Positions 1 to 9,610 are shown, counted from the first letter of the stretch. The stretch is 64,000 bases of DNA from Eudoraea adriatica DSM 19308 (GCF_000382125.1 NZ_KB907547.1:186001-250000); one strand, 5' to 3'. Numbers and translations are program-made. Notes: generated from the sequence alone by a model not told the origin.

Positions 1-102
1 GGCGCCTGACCAAAGTTCTTCCAGAGAGAGTTTTTTTTGTTGCGCAGGAGCGTAATCTATAAAACAAAAAATAAGAAAAATCAGGAGGAAAGATTTATTC
101 AT
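1..102 (-). CDS. Partial S9 (DPP-IV-like) peptidase, N-terminus only
   Basis: The minus strand from 102 to the window edge is an open frame of 34 codons starting with ATG. It begins with a signal peptide (MNKSFLLIFLIFCF..., cleavage likely near APAQ) followed by KLSLEELWSGA. That last stretch resembles the start of secreted bacterial dipeptidyl peptidase IV (family S9), whose mature protein opens with a similar I-T-L-E-D-I-W-x-G phrase. The rest of the gene lies outside the window. It is divergent from HMG-CoA reductase. The family call rests on very few residues; the secreted-protein call is firmer. Confidence 0.6.
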   Translation of the reverse strand, partial: MNKSFLLIFLIFCFIDYAPAQQKKLSLEELWSGA

Positions 103-115
103 AAATTCTAAAAAA

Positions 116-150
116 TTTGTTATAAACTACCAAGTTTACTAATATTTTTG
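116..150 (+). promoter_or_regulatory. Bacteroidota-type promoter upstream of HMG-CoA reductase
   Basis: TTTG at 116-119 is followed after 23 bases by TATTTTTG at 143-150, which fits the Bacteroidota consensus TTTG / TAnnTTTG. A second match to the -7 element alone, TATATTTG at 239-246, lies 20 bases before the HMG-CoA reductase start. Either or both could drive the two-gene mevalonate operon. Confidence 0.5.
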
Positions 151-266
151 CTAAAAAAATAACTTTAAACTTAAAATATTGCAAGTTAATCGCTGATACC
201 CGTAATGAAGAAACTCCCTGCAATAATTGTGTAATCACTATATTTGCCCTTATACAATAAAAGCTC

Positions 267-1589
267 ATGAAAACACCTATCCAGGGTTTTTCGAAACTTT
301 CCAAAGAAGAAAAAATCAAATGGATTGCCGATAATTATACTGATAATTCGGATACTACTATACAAATTCTTAAAAAATACTGGAATCAGGATAATGAGTT
401 GCAAAAACTCCATGACGAATTCATAGAGAATACGATCAGTAATTACTACCTTCCTTTTGGGATTGCGCCGAACTTTTTAATTAATGATACCCTATATGCC
501 ATTCCAATGGCTATCGAGGAAAGTTCAGTTGTTGCAGCCGCTAGTAAAGCTGCAAAATTCTGGCTGGATAAAGGTGGGTTTAAGACCCGGGTATTAGGAA
601 CCCAAAAGATTGGGCAGGTACATTTTATCTTCAAAGGCCCTTCTGAGAAGTTACAGGAATTCATTGATGCAATAAATCCAATTTTAGTTAGTGATTGTAA
701 ATCCATCACCCAAAATATGGAAAAGCGCGGCGGTGGAATAACATCAATAGAACTTCGGGATCGAACACATAAACTTGATAATTACTATCAGTTGCACTGT
801 AAATTTGAAACCCTGGATGCCATGGGCGCAAATTTTATAAACTCCTGTTTAGAACAGTTTTCCTCTACTTTGAAAAGAGAAGCGCTAACCTATACATCGT
901 TTAATGAGGGTGAACAGCGAATAGAAGTGGTCATGAGTATTCTTTCCAACTATGTCCCGGAATGCCTTGTGCGGGCGGAGGTAAGTTGCCCGATTAATGA
1001 ATTGGAGGCAGAACAGTCTGTTTCCCCTGAGGAATTTGCAAAAAAAATGGTAAGGGCTGTAGATATCGCCAACGTTGAACCCTACAGAGCGGTTACACAT
1101 AACAAGGGAATAATGAACGGTATTGACGCAGTTGTGCTGGCCACAGGGAACGATTTCAGAGCTGTTGAAGCAGGCATCCACGCATATGCAGCTAAAGATG
1201 GTTCCTATAAAAGTCTTACACGCGCCTCTCTTGAAGATGGTATCTTCAAATTTTGGATCGAAGTGCCTCTGGCCCTGGGAACCGTTGGGGGACTAACCAG
1301 TTTGCATCCCCTGGTTAATCTCGCTTTGGAGATTTTGCAAAAACCTTCAGCCCGCGAATTAATGCAAATTGTTGCGGTAGCGGGATTAGCGCAGAATTTT
1401 GCAGCGGTGAGATCATTAGTGACAACCGGAATTCAGGAAGGACATATGAAAATGCATTTGCTTAATATCCTTAATCAAATGCGTGCCTCTGAGGATGAAA
1501 AGAAAACTTTAGTCGCCTATTTTAAGAAGAATGCCGCGACTCATAATGCAGTTGTTGAAGCACTACAAAATTTACGGAACAAATTATGA
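267..1589 (+). CDS. Hydroxymethylglutaryl-CoA reductase, class II type
   Basis: Converts HMG-CoA to mevalonate, the committed step of the mevalonate route to isoprenoids; cytosolic. The 440-residue length and motifs fit class II (Pseudomonas mevalonii-like) enzymes: EESSVVAAASKAAK at about 84-97 with the catalytic Glu, DAMGAN at 184-189, NKGIMNGIDAVV at 279-290 with catalytic Lys280, the GND Asp296, and EGHMKMH with catalytic His393. The Lys to Asp spacing of 16 equals that of the P. mevalonii enzyme (K267/D283). Class II enzymes are often labelled degradative, but in flavobacteria with an otherwise complete mevalonate gene set the biosynthetic role is more likely. Its stop overlaps the next start by four bases (ATGA), so the two genes are cotranslated. 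Confidence 0.95.
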   Translation: MKTPIQGFSKLSKEEKIKWIADNYTDNSDTTIQILKKYWNQDNELQKLHDEFIENTISNYYLPFGIAPNFLINDTLYAIPMAIEESSVVAAASKAAKFWLDKGGFKTRVLGTQKIGQVHFIFKGPSEKLQEFIDAINPILVSDCKSITQNMEKRGGGITSIELRDRTHKLDNYYQLHCKFETLDAMGANFINSCLEQFSSTLKREALTYTSFNEGEQRIEVVMSILSNYVPECLVRAEVSCPINELEAEQSVSPEEFAKKMVRAVDIANVEPYRAVTHNKGIMNGIDAVVLATGNDFRAVEAGIHAYAAKDGSYKSLTRASLEDGIFKFWIEVPLALGTVGGLTSLHPLVNLALEILQKPSARELMQIVAVAGLAQNFAAVRSLVTTGIQEGHMKMHLLNILNQMRASEDEKKTLVAYFKKNAATHNAVVEALQNLRNKL

Positions 1590-2527
1590 CCCGGCGGTTC
1601 TACAGCAATGGAAAATTGCTACTAACGGGCGAGTACGCAGTTCTGGATGGTGCTTTATCCTTTGCACTTCCTGCCAAATTCGGGCAAACCCTGACTATAA
1701 GTGAGGCAGATTCTCCATACCTTAGTTGGACAAGCCTGGACGAGAAGGGTGAAAAGTGGTTTCATACCTCGCTACATCTGGATCTTTTTCGCAATTCGCA
1801 AGAGGGGGGTTCCTATGAATTGAAAAATCTGCCTGCATCGGAAGATAAGGTATCTGAAATGTTGCTCAGAATTTTACTTGAGGCTAAAAGGTTGAATCCG
1901 GATTTTTTAAAGGAAAAAATTGGCTGTGAAGTTCAAACGGCCCTTAGTTTTCCCAGGGAATGGGGGCTTGGATCTTCATCCACCCTAATTAATAATGTTG
2001 CTCAGTGGGCCAACGTTGATCCTTTTGCCCTTTTAGCTAAAACATTCGATGGAAGCGGTTACGATATTGCCTGTGCCCGGCATAACCATCCACTTCTTTA
2101 TAAGATAGAGGATGGAAAACCATTTATAAAAGAAATTGAGTTTAACCCTCCTTTTAAAGACGCATTATACTTTGTACACCTCAACAGGAAGCAGAATAGC
2201 AGAGAGGGGATAAACAGATACAAGGAAAAGGAATTTGATAAAGAAACTTTAATTAAGACAATTTCAGAATTAACCAAAGAGTGTATTCATTGCAATGAAC
2301 TAAGCAGGTTTAAAGAATTAATGAATGCACATGAATTACTTTTGGCAGACATCCTTGAACTAATACCTGTGAAGGAAAAACTCTTTCAGGGTTTTAAAGG
2401 GGCTGTAAAAAGTTTAGGGGCATGGGGTGGAGACTTTGTGCTTGCCATAGGAGATAATACTACTCCTGAATATTTCTTTAAGAAGGGGTATAAGACTGTA
2501 ATTCCATATGCAGAAATGATACTTTAA
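1586..2527 (+). CDS. GYDIA-family GHMP kinase, candidate phosphomevalonate kinase
   Basis: A 313-residue GHMP-superfamily small-molecule kinase. The sequence shows the N-terminal GKLLLTGEYAVLDG phrase (9-22), the ATP-binding GLGSSS loop (127-132), the family-defining GSGYDIA (156-162) and a C-terminal AWGGDFVLAIGD (279-290). GSGxDxA and a GGD third motif resemble phosphomevalonate kinases (Erg8-like GSGFDV, GGGD) more than mevalonate kinases, which have GSGGGG, as the kinase at the right end of this window does. Translational coupling to HMG-CoA reductase supports a mevalonate-pathway role. The GHMP fold is certain; the substrate is inferred. Confidence 0.85.
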   Translation: MTRRFYSNGKLLLTGEYAVLDGALSFALPAKFGQTLTISEADSPYLSWTSLDEKGEKWFHTSLHLDLFRNSQEGGSYELKNLPASEDKVSEMLLRILLEAKRLNPDFLKEKIGCEVQTALSFPREWGLGSSSTLINNVAQWANVDPFALLAKTFDGSGYDIACARHNHPLLYKIEDGKPFIKEIEFNPPFKDALYFVHLNRKQNSREGINRYKEKEFDKETLIKTISELTKECIHCNELSRFKELMNAHELLLADILELIPVKEKLFQGFKGAVKSLGAWGGDFVLAIGDNTTPEYFFKKGYKTVIPYAEMIL

Positions 2528-2615
2528 AAAAAGCCTCCCAAATGAGAAGCTTCTTATGATGCCAATTAAAGCACTATTCTTTTCCTGACGTCAAAACCCC
2601 AAAGCACTATATTTC

Positions 2616-4736
2616 TTAATAGAAAGTTGCTCTGTTATCTGCAATCTCTGAATTTTCTTTCAAGGCATCAAATACACTGGTATTAACGCGGGTTCCGTTT
2701 GAAGCCTGAATAGAATTGGCGAAAGTGGAATAATTTTCCAACGCAGGACCTTCTTCTTTTTTGGTTACTTCAACTTTAAAAACTCCGGTCTCTCCTTCAA
2801 TAAGATCTGAAACACTACCTTCTGCCAAGGCATAAGCGGTTCCCACGACCAAAGGCTCTCTTCCTGCACCCGCTATGGTTGGAGTTTTAACTGTTAAGGC
2901 AGAAGCCGTTGATATATTGGTGTTGTTATCTGATGCCAGGTCCTCCAATGATTTTCCCTGATTTTGAGAAATAATCATTGCTGCTTTTTTTCTTTTCCTG
3001 ATTACTGGGAGAACAGAAGCGGAAGCATCTTCAACAGACATTAAGCCTTCTTCATACTTTGCCGTTAGCTGTACAACGGCATAACCGTTGCTAATACCGA
3101 ATCTCTTAATATCTCCTATTTCCGTTTCGGAGTTAAAAGCCCACTGAACAATAGCCCTCTGGTTTGAAAGTCCGGGAAGGTTTTCGTCCAATTCATTTAT
3201 TTTATTCACCGGCCTTACAACATATTCATTTTCTTTGGCCAAATCAGAAAAAGACTTTTCAGACGAAGTTGCCGCCATTTCAAATTTAGTAGCATCTGTA
3301 AAAAGTGAATTTAGTGTTTCATCTGAGGCTTCTATTTCCCTGCTAAGAGTTGCCAGCTGAACCAAATCCTGCTTATCATCTACGCGCACAATATGATATC
3401 CAAATTCTGTTTCAACCAATCCGATATGACCTGCCGCGTTTCCAAATGCAAAATCATTGAACTTTGGAGTCATTACCCCTTCCTGAAAGTAACCCAGGTC
3501 ACCTCCTCTTGGAGCAGAGGGGCCATCAGAGTTATCTCTAGCCAGCTGGGCAAAAACCGCACCTTCTGCCTTAGCTTGCTTCAGCAGATCTTTTGCTATG
3601 GCCTCGGCTTCTTCTTTGGTTCTTTTTATTTCGGGGTTTGCCCTTTCGGCTCCTTCCCATGTAATCAAAATATGACTGGCCTTTACAGATCCATTGGGTT
3701 TTTTGTTGACCATTTTAGTAATTTTCCAACTTTCACCGTCATTATAAGGCCCAAATAACTCTCCAATATTTAAGGCCATCAGGGTATCTGCAAACTTTAA
3801 TGGCAACTCATTTTTAGACTTATAAATAGTGTCGAATTTGATGTCCGAATTTCTGTCAAGAAAAGCAGCGTTATCTGTTGTATTCCTAAATCCGGGAATG
3901 GTATCGGTTTCATCGCGTTCTTCAAAATATTCAACGGTATCGCCAAGAAGCTTTGTAATTTGATCTTTTATAACAGCTTCATCCTCAGCGGAGGCTTTAT
4001 CTTCAAAATAAACAAATTGGATATCTCTGGACCTCTGTTGCTTGTAATCCTGCGGATGTTCATTAATATAGTCGGAAATCTCCTTTTTGGTAATTATAAA
4101 AGTACTGTCGGGGATTGAAGCATAAGGAATGCGTACATATCTTATATCTACTTTGTCGGTAGTAAGTTTATAATCTAATTCTCCCTCCTTTAAAGTGGCA
4201 CCAACTCCTGCTCTAATTAAGTTAAAATAGGTTTGCTCCTTTGCGCTTTGAATAATGGCCTCTTCGTCTTGCAGCCAATCGTTATATTGTGCCGGGGCAT
4301 TGATTTTCAATTCAGCAATAAAATCCCTGAATTTTGCTTCATCAAATATTCCGTTCTCATCTGTAAATTGCGGGTTTTGAGCTATCCCGGGACTAGATTT
4401 AATGACATTTATTATCTGGTCCTGCTCAATATCTATACCCAAATCCTCTATCTGTTGCCCAAGGATTGTGTTTCGTTCAACCTGGTTCCAGACAGTATTT
4501 ACCAATTGCATTGATGAATTTGTGGGCCCGGATCTTCTTGATGCCCTCTCAATCTTTCGCCTGAAGTCATCGATGGAAATTTCTTCACCATTTATTTCAC
4601 CTACAGCAGACCCAACTTTTCCACCGGAAAAATCATTGCTGGTAAAAATTCCAGAAATCACGAACGCAAATAAGGCCATCCCTATGATCAGGATTAAAAC
4701 AGTAGTTCGTTTTCTAATATTCTCTAGAATTGCCAT
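2616..4736 (-). CDS. Membrane-anchored peptidyl-prolyl isomerase, PpiD/SurA-like
   Basis: A 706-residue periplasmic folding factor. Residues about 12-32 form one membrane anchor (TVLILIIGMALFAFVISGIF), followed by a SurA_N-like helical chaperone segment (about 50-180) and a parvulin (PPIC) domain at about 350-455, recognisable by VKASHIL, ARDNSDGPSAPRGGDLG and EFGYHIVRV. The C-terminal 250 residues look like a degenerate second parvulin/chaperone region without the catalytic signature. It probably assists folding of exported outer-membrane proteins, in line with the downstream envelope genes. It is convergent with the GYDIA kinase and is probably the last gene of the minus-strand envelope block, 91 bases after the HlyC-type gene. 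Confidence 0.9.
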   Translation of the reverse strand: MAILENIRKRTTVLILIIGMALFAFVISGIFTSNDFSGGKVGSAVGEINGEEISIDDFRRKIERASRRSGPTNSSMQLVNTVWNQVERNTILGQQIEDLGIDIEQDQIINVIKSSPGIAQNPQFTDENGIFDEAKFRDFIAELKINAPAQYNDWLQDEEAIIQSAKEQTYFNLIRAGVGATLKEGELDYKLTTDKVDIRYVRIPYASIPDSTFIITKKEISDYINEHPQDYKQQRSRDIQFVYFEDKASAEDEAVIKDQITKLLGDTVEYFEERDETDTIPGFRNTTDNAAFLDRNSDIKFDTIYKSKNELPLKFADTLMALNIGELFGPYNDGESWKITKMVNKKPNGSVKASHILITWEGAERANPEIKRTKEEAEAIAKDLLKQAKAEGAVFAQLARDNSDGPSAPRGGDLGYFQEGVMTPKFNDFAFGNAAGHIGLVETEFGYHIVRVDDKQDLVQLATLSREIEASDETLNSLFTDATKFEMAATSSEKSFSDLAKENEYVVRPVNKINELDENLPGLSNQRAIVQWAFNSETEIGDIKRFGISNGYAVVQLTAKYEEGLMSVEDASASVLPVIRKRKKAAMIISQNQGKSLEDLASDNNTNISTASALTVKTPTIAGAGREPLVVGTAYALAEGSVSDLIEGETGVFKVEVTKKEEGPALENYSTFANSIQASNGTRVNTSVFDALKENSEIADNRATFY

Positions 4737-4827
4737 TTTTCGTTTATTTTAAATCAGTTGGCGAAATTAGTATTTTCCATCTAGAAATAAAAACTTAAAG
4801 TTGGCTATCTGACTGATATTAATTGGT

Positions 4828-6117
4828 CTAGTCTTTTTCTTTGACTTCAAGGGTCACCAAATCTATTTTTGTGCTGGAAACTTCCAGGATAGTAAACAAA
4901 TAATGTTCTATAAGTATTTCAGAATTCTGGTCCGGGATCTCACCCGTTACATTGACTATGAGGCCTCCAAGCGTTTCGTATTCCTCACTTTCAGGAAGTT
5001 CCAGCTTGTATTGTTCATTCAGATAATCTACTTCCAGCCTGGCAGAAAATTTATAGGTAGTACTATTGAGTTCCTCTTCCATTAAATCTGTCGAATCATG
5101 TTCGTCCTCAATTTCTCCAAAAAGTTCCTCCACAATATCTTCAACGGTCATTATTCCGGAAGTACCTCCGTATTCATCGAGCACTACGGCAATACTTTTT
5201 CTTTTTTTTGTCAAAACATTGAGAATATCCTGGATTAACATTGTTTCCGGGACGAATTCTACAGGCAGGAGTATACTTTTTATTGTTTTGGGCTTGCTAA
5301 ATAACTCATACGAATGAATGTACCCGATAATGTTATCTATGGTATCTTTGAAGACCAATATTTTTGACAAGCCGGTTTCCGTAAAAAGTTTAGCAAGGTT
5401 TTTTGGGGTTTCATGTAATTCTACTGCAATAATCTCTGTCCTGGGAACCATAACCTCCCTGGCCTTAACCGCTGAAAATTCAAGTGCATTCTGAAAGATC
5501 TGAATCTCAGAATCTATATCATCCTCTTCCATCACCGTTTCCATTTGTTCGGTAATATAGTCTCCTAATTCAAGCTTGCTAAACGCAAGTTGCACTTCGT
5601 CTCCATCTGTCTTAAAAAAGGTTTTGAGAAGCACATCGGAAACTTTTATGACAAAATCGGAAACGAAAGAGAACAACAAATAGAAAAAATAGGCAGGTGC
5701 TGCAAGAATTTTGAGCAGTTTGTTTGCATAGATCTGAAAAAGTACCTTGGGCAGAAATTCTGCAGTGAGCAAAATTATGATTGTGGAAATAAGTGTTTGG
5801 GTTAACAGGCTGAAGTCGGTAAACATCAGTTGAACAAAGTTATTGTCAGCTGGTAATTTGGTTTGGAACCAATTCATTAATAAATCTCCCATGTACAAAC
5901 CGTATACCACCAGTGCAATATTATTACCGATGAGCATGGTGGCGATAAACTTTGAAGGTTTATTTGTTAAGCGGGTTAGTATCTGCGCCAGAATACCTTC
6001 CTGTTTTTTTTCAATTTCAATATGAATCTTATTCGCAGAAATAAAAGCTATCTCCATTCCTGAAAAAAATGCAGATAACACCAAACAAATACAAATGATA
6101 AGTATGCTGGAGTCCAC
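4828..6117 (-). CDS. CNNM/HlyC-CorC-type membrane protein (hemolysin family)
   Basis: A 429-residue protein with the order DUF21/CNNM transmembrane domain (about 1-190, four helices), a CBS pair (about 205-335, with VMVPRTEI and LDEYGGTSGIMTVEDIVEELFGEI) and a C-terminal CorC_HlyC domain. Family members act in Mg2+/Co2+ homeostasis at the inner membrane; the name hemolysin is historical. The start chosen is GTG at 6115-6117, two bases after the stop of the small upstream gene; no better ATG exists before the first helix. It is most likely cotranscribed with lptC and the 67-residue protein. Confidence 0.88.
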   Translation of the reverse strand: MDSSILIICICLVLSAFFSGMEIAFISANKIHIEIEKKQEGILAQILTRLTNKPSKFIATMLIGNNIALVVYGLYMGDLLMNWFQTKLPADNNFVQLMFTDFSLLTQTLISTIIILLTAEFLPKVLFQIYANKLLKILAAPAYFFYLLFSFVSDFVIKVSDVLLKTFFKTDGDEVQLAFSKLELGDYITEQMETVMEEDDIDSEIQIFQNALEFSAVKAREVMVPRTEIIAVELHETPKNLAKLFTETGLSKILVFKDTIDNIIGYIHSYELFSKPKTIKSILLPVEFVPETMLIQDILNVLTKKRKSIAVVLDEYGGTSGIMTVEDIVEELFGEIEDEHDSTDLMEEELNSTTYKFSARLEVDYLNEQYKLELPESEEYETLGGLIVNVTGEIPDQNSEILIEHYLFTILEVSSTKIDLVTLEVKEKD

Positions 6118-6119
6118 GG

Positions 6120-6323
6120 CTATTGCTGATTATCCCGTTTTCGCTTTTCAAAACGTTTTCTGTAGTTACGCCTGAAAATAAACATTCCAACAGAGACTAT
6201 TGCAAAGAAAATAAAGATGTATGTGCCCTCTCTGTTACTATTCCAGAGTTCAATTATCTTGTATACTGATATAATTGCCACTACCAAGTACAAATATTCC
6301 GTATATCTCAATATTTTAATCAT
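6120..6323 (-). CDS. Small two-helix membrane protein, unknown function
   Basis: A 67-residue protein with two predicted membrane helices (about 9-25 and 35-51) and a very basic C-terminal tail (RRNYRKRFEKRKRDNQQ). The start overlaps the lptC stop by four bases (ATGA), and the GTG of the next gene follows after two bases, so it is embedded in an operon and is likely a real gene. No family is recognised. Position between LptC and a CNNM protein suggests an inner-membrane envelope role, which is only inference. Confidence 0.7.
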   Translation of the reverse strand: MIKILRYTEYLYLVVAIISVYKIIELWNSNREGTYIFIFFAIVSVGMFIFRRNYRKRFEKRKRDNQQ

Positions 6324-6925
6324 GTTTGATCTTCCTTAATTGTGATTAATCCGTAGGTTTTATGGGCATTGAAAAAACTAAAGTCTTTATTGAAATCCAT
6401 TCCCTCACCATCCATTATTGTTCCATCTTCCGGATTAGTAAACTTAAATTTCCGCTGCGTAAATATCCATTCATTTGACTGATCATAAAAAAGTTGGGGG
6501 GCTTCAAGCTTTTTTCCATCATGAGATTCTATTACAACATTACCCTGCAGGTCTATTAAATTAGTGTTGGAATAGATAATACCGTAATCGGCCCTGATTG
6601 TGCTTTTGTTGTCCTCTGCATCAAACAAATCTACTTCTAATCCATTTGGAAAAGTCCTGAACTTAAATCTCATATTGTCATAGTCTTCACTCAACGGGCT
6701 TTTTAAGATAGCAATAACCTTTGAATTCTTAATGTCTTCGCTTCCCAATTTTTCCGGAGTCTCTGTATAGGTAAGAATGAAATTCTGAGCAACCCCCTGA
6801 GGGTAAATTGTTTGCTGCGCTTCTTCTCCAACCCTTTTGTAATTATCCTTACAGCCATAAAAGAACAATGCCACAGTAAATACTATGGCAATGCTTATAA
6901 ATTTATTTCCGATAGGATTATTCAT
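6320..6925 (-). CDS. lptC: LPS export ABC transporter periplasmic protein LptC
   Basis: A bitopic or lipid-anchored component of the Lpt bridge that carries lipopolysaccharide from the inner membrane to the periplasmic LptA. The chosen ATG at 6925 gives a 201-residue protein beginning MNNPIGNKFISIAIVF with a hydrophobic segment ending at FFYGC, a possible lipobox. The LptC/DUF1239 beta-jellyroll is seen as strand-rich repeats such as RADYGIIYSNTNLIDLQGNV and FTQRKFKFTNPEDGTIMDGEG. A start 42 bases further upstream is possible but would overlap the TPR gene and add a charged, non-signal N-terminus. It lies two bases after the TPR gene stop. Confidence 0.88.
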   Translation of the reverse strand: MNNPIGNKFISIAIVFTVALFFYGCKDNYKRVGEEAQQTIYPQGVAQNFILTYTETPEKLGSEDIKNSKVIAILKSPLSEDYDNMRFKFRTFPNGLEVDLFDAEDNKSTIRADYGIIYSNTNLIDLQGNVVIESHDGKKLEAPQLFYDQSNEWIFTQRKFKFTNPEDGTIMDGEGMDFNKDFSFFNAHKTYGLITIKEDQT

Positions 6926-6927
6926 TG

Positions 6928-8298
6928 TTACAAACTGGGCACGGTTACACTGCCTCCAACCCAACAATTAAACGGAATTGTTTTACCTGCTAATCCAGAA
7001 TTAAAGATATCTGTCTTAGAGGGCGCCTTTGCACTATAGCTGGCTGCAGCCTGATTGGCATTTCCGCTTAATGAGGGATCTACCCTGCCCGCTCTTCTGG
7101 CCATATCTGCGGCTTTCCAATAAATTGCTCTTTTCTCAAATGGAGTACTTCCACAATCATTTGCGCTCGTGGCATATAAATTGGCTATAAGTAAATATGC
7201 CCTTCCGTTTGATGGATTTGCGTCTATGGCCTTCTGTGCATAGCTTCTGGCTGTAGACTTACTAGACCTTCTGTAACTTGTTGCAATTTTGTATGCAATA
7301 TTTGATTTCTTTCTAGGATCGGTTTCTAATTCAAGGGCTTTGTTATAATCTGCTATAGCACCTTTACTATCACCGGCCTTATTCTTCAAGGTTCCACCAT
7401 ATACATAGGCATCTGCCGAAGGATCCAATGCCAGCTGTGCTTCAAATAGTTTTTGAAACATCGGATCATCTATGCAATCTTTGCTAAACATCCTTCCCAC
7501 TGCTCTTTTAACCCAGGTTACGTCTGTTTTTTTGGATTCAAAATTCTTTTCGTAAAGCGGAATCAGGTTGTCGCAATCTGCCAAAGCACCTAATTTTGAA
7601 TCCACACTTCCGGCAATCTTACCATAAGATTCCGAATTAGTTGTAGCAACCTTCAACCTCCTATTTTCTTTAGAAGTAAGGGTACCCGCCTCTTCCTTCG
7701 GAAGCAATTGGCTGATGATATCTGTTAATTTTGTATTCTCTTCTTCAATCTTTTCCGTAACGTCATCGTAAGTATCAAACACTGCCGAAAGATCTTTTTT
7801 TCCTGCATTATAAAGATCTACCAGACTTGAAAAATAAAGATAAAGTGCTTTTGGGTTTTTAAAATTGGCCTCATCCTGCTTAAATGCATTATCAAGCAAA
7901 TTGTAGAGCTCTTCATCAGAAGCCATTTTATTGTCATATAAAAGTAATGCCTTGTCTATGGCAACAACCGCTTTTGGAAATTTATCCGGGAAAACTTTTA
8001 AGCTGTTGTCATATAAAGCAAGTAGGTCATTTATATAACCATCTTTTTCTGCGCCTGAACTATTATCAATCTTATAGGACAGAATTTTTTCCCCAAGAGA
8101 AAAATTAGCCTTATTAATAGACGGACATGTTTCATATACCATTTTCCATGGTGTATACGCAGCATCATAATTTTTCACTTTTGCATGCTCAGCATAAATA
8201 GAAAGATTGGTCATACATTCCGGATTTTGGGCTTGTGCATTTGCTGTGCCCATTACTGCCAGTAAGCCAATCATCATACAGTAAAACTCCTTTTTCAT
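6928..8298 (-). CDS. Secreted tetratricopeptide-repeat protein
   Basis: A 456-residue periplasmic or surface protein. It has a signal peptide (MKKEFYCMMIGLLAVMGTANAQAQ), a long helical middle and clear TPR units at about 285-410 (for example KGAIADYNKALELETDPRKK and ARSYAQKAIDANPSNGRAYL). TPRs mediate protein contacts; the partner is unknown. The gene sits between a beta-barrel protein gene and lptC, an order common in flavobacteria, so an envelope-biogenesis role is plausible. The final segment ends in a hydrophobic, Gly-rich stretch. Confidence 0.82.
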   Translation of the reverse strand: MKKEFYCMMIGLLAVMGTANAQAQNPECMTNLSIYAEHAKVKNYDAAYTPWKMVYETCPSINKANFSLGEKILSYKIDNSSGAEKDGYINDLLALYDNSLKVFPDKFPKAVVAIDKALLLYDNKMASDEELYNLLDNAFKQDEANFKNPKALYLYFSSLVDLYNAGKKDLSAVFDTYDDVTEKIEEENTKLTDIISQLLPKEEAGTLTSKENRRLKVATTNSESYGKIAGSVDSKLGALADCDNLIPLYEKNFESKKTDVTWVKRAVGRMFSKDCIDDPMFQKLFEAQLALDPSADAYVYGGTLKNKAGDSKGAIADYNKALELETDPRKKSNIAYKIATSYRRSSKSTARSYAQKAIDANPSNGRAYLLIANLYATSANDCGSTPFEKRAIYWKAADMARRAGRVDPSLSGNANQAAASYSAKAPSKTDIFNSGLAGKTIPFNCWVGGSVTVPSL

Positions 8299-8338
8299 CG
8301 TATATAAATTTTAAAGTGGTTAATGTACTAAATTTTTA

Positions 8339-9610
8339 TCAATTTATTTTCCTTTTTTGGAACCATTTATCGTTGAATGACAGTCCCACACTGACTTTGA
8401 AGTAAGTTTCCTCAACTAAATTTGCCACCGTAGTTCCCCGTTTTCCATATTCAAAACCTACATTCATATTGGAAAAACCTCCTCCAACCGGTAAACCTAA
8501 ACCAAAAGTTATGCCAAAATCATGAATGGATTGATCATTTACCATTAAGCCGGTCTTCGAAGTGTGTGCACCTGCCCTGTAAGTGACTCTTTTTAAATAA
8601 CTTGTAAACGAAGCATAATCGGGCACCAAATACCCGCCTATTCTCAGCGTATTGGCATCTTCATAGGTAACATTATCCGGATCAATAAAATCGTTCCTAA
8701 ATGAACTCACCCCCTGAAGACTATATTCAGCTCCTAAAAACCACTTTTTATCCCGTCCAAATCCAAGCCCAAAAGTAGTGGTTGTAGGGATTTTTAATTC
8801 TGTATTCCTAAGATTTGCAGGTTCTAAATTTACATCCCTTACTTCAATTTCCTCTCCCGTGCTTAATGAAAATGAACCTAATCTTTCCGTATTTGAAGAT
8901 ACCAGGTTTGCCTGTGTATTTACGGTAACTGAAGTAAACAAAGTGTATTTGTCTTTAATTCTGGGAGTATACGTAGCACCATAATTAAAATCATAACCAT
9001 TTACTTCAGATTGCCTGGTGTTTATTGTGCCATACTGCACTCCTTCAACACTTTGAACACTTTGGTATTGTAAGTTCCCAAAGCTAAAATTGACAGTTGC
9101 ACCAACGTGCAGGTTTTTGGTAATTTCATATCCTGCAGATAAAAACACTTTATTTAATCCGCCATCGCCAGTAAACTGATTTATCACTGTATCCTGAGTG
9201 GCATTGGTGCTTTCGGAAAAAACATTGTATCCTACAGCAGTATAAGGAAGAACCCCAAGCCCGACACCAAACTTTGGCGATAAGGGAAATGCCAGGGCAA
9301 TATATTCCAGAGAGGTAACAGAAGAACTTTCCTGTTCTGTAAAATCTTTCAGTTTCACTTCTTTATGTCCGCCTGCTGCTGTATAGGTTACCAATCTAAG
9401 TTTGCCGTAAGCTGCAGGGTTTCTAAGGTTTACATGAATACTATCCGTGTACATGCTTAAGCCTCCCATTGCCTGATTTTCTATAGTAGCCTGCGGTCTG
9501 AAATCTCCAATGCCACCAAATGAATAAGGTGACACGGTTCCGTCACCACTCTGGGAGTAAGCTGTTATTGCAGTTATGCAGAGTATAAGCAATACGAATT
9601 TCTTTACCAT
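8339..9610 (-). CDS. Outer-membrane beta-barrel protein, FadL/porin-like
   Basis: A 423-residue protein with signal peptide (MVKKFVLLILCITAITAYSQ) and alternating amphipathic strands to the C-terminus, typical of an outer-membrane barrel. The early phrase SPYSFGGIGDFRPQ...NQAMGGLSMYTDSIHVNLRNPA resembles the start of FadL/OmpP1-like barrels in Bacteroidota, where the N-terminal plug contains an N-P-A motif. Substrate is unknown. Its ATG abuts the coaX stop with no gap, so it is cotranscribed with coaX. Confidence 0.82.
   Translation of the reverse strand: MVKKFVLLILCITAITAYSQSGDGTVSPYSFGGIGDFRPQATIENQAMGGLSMYTDSIHVNLRNPAAYGKLRLVTYTAAGGHKEVKLKDFTEQESSSVTSLEYIALAFPLSPKFGVGLGVLPYTAVGYNVFSESTNATQDTVINQFTGDGGLNKVFLSAGYEITKNLHVGATVNFSFGNLQYQSVQSVEGVQYGTINTRQSEVNGYDFNYGATYTPRIKDKYTLFTSVTVNTQANLVSSNTERLGSFSLSTGEEIEVRDVNLEPANLRNTELKIPTTTTFGLGFGRDKKWFLGAEYSLQGVSSFRNDFIDPDNVTYEDANTLRIGGYLVPDYASFTSYLKRVTYRAGAHTSKTGLMVNDQSIHDFGITFGLGLPVGGGFSNMNVGFEYGKRGTTVANLVEETYFKVSVGLSFNDKWFQKRKIN

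Noticed and set aside
2528-2560. AAGC-CTC...GAG-AA-GCTT hairpin between the convergent GYDIA kinase and foldase genes
   Set aside because: The stem is bulged and no T run follows on either strand; too weak to call a terminator.
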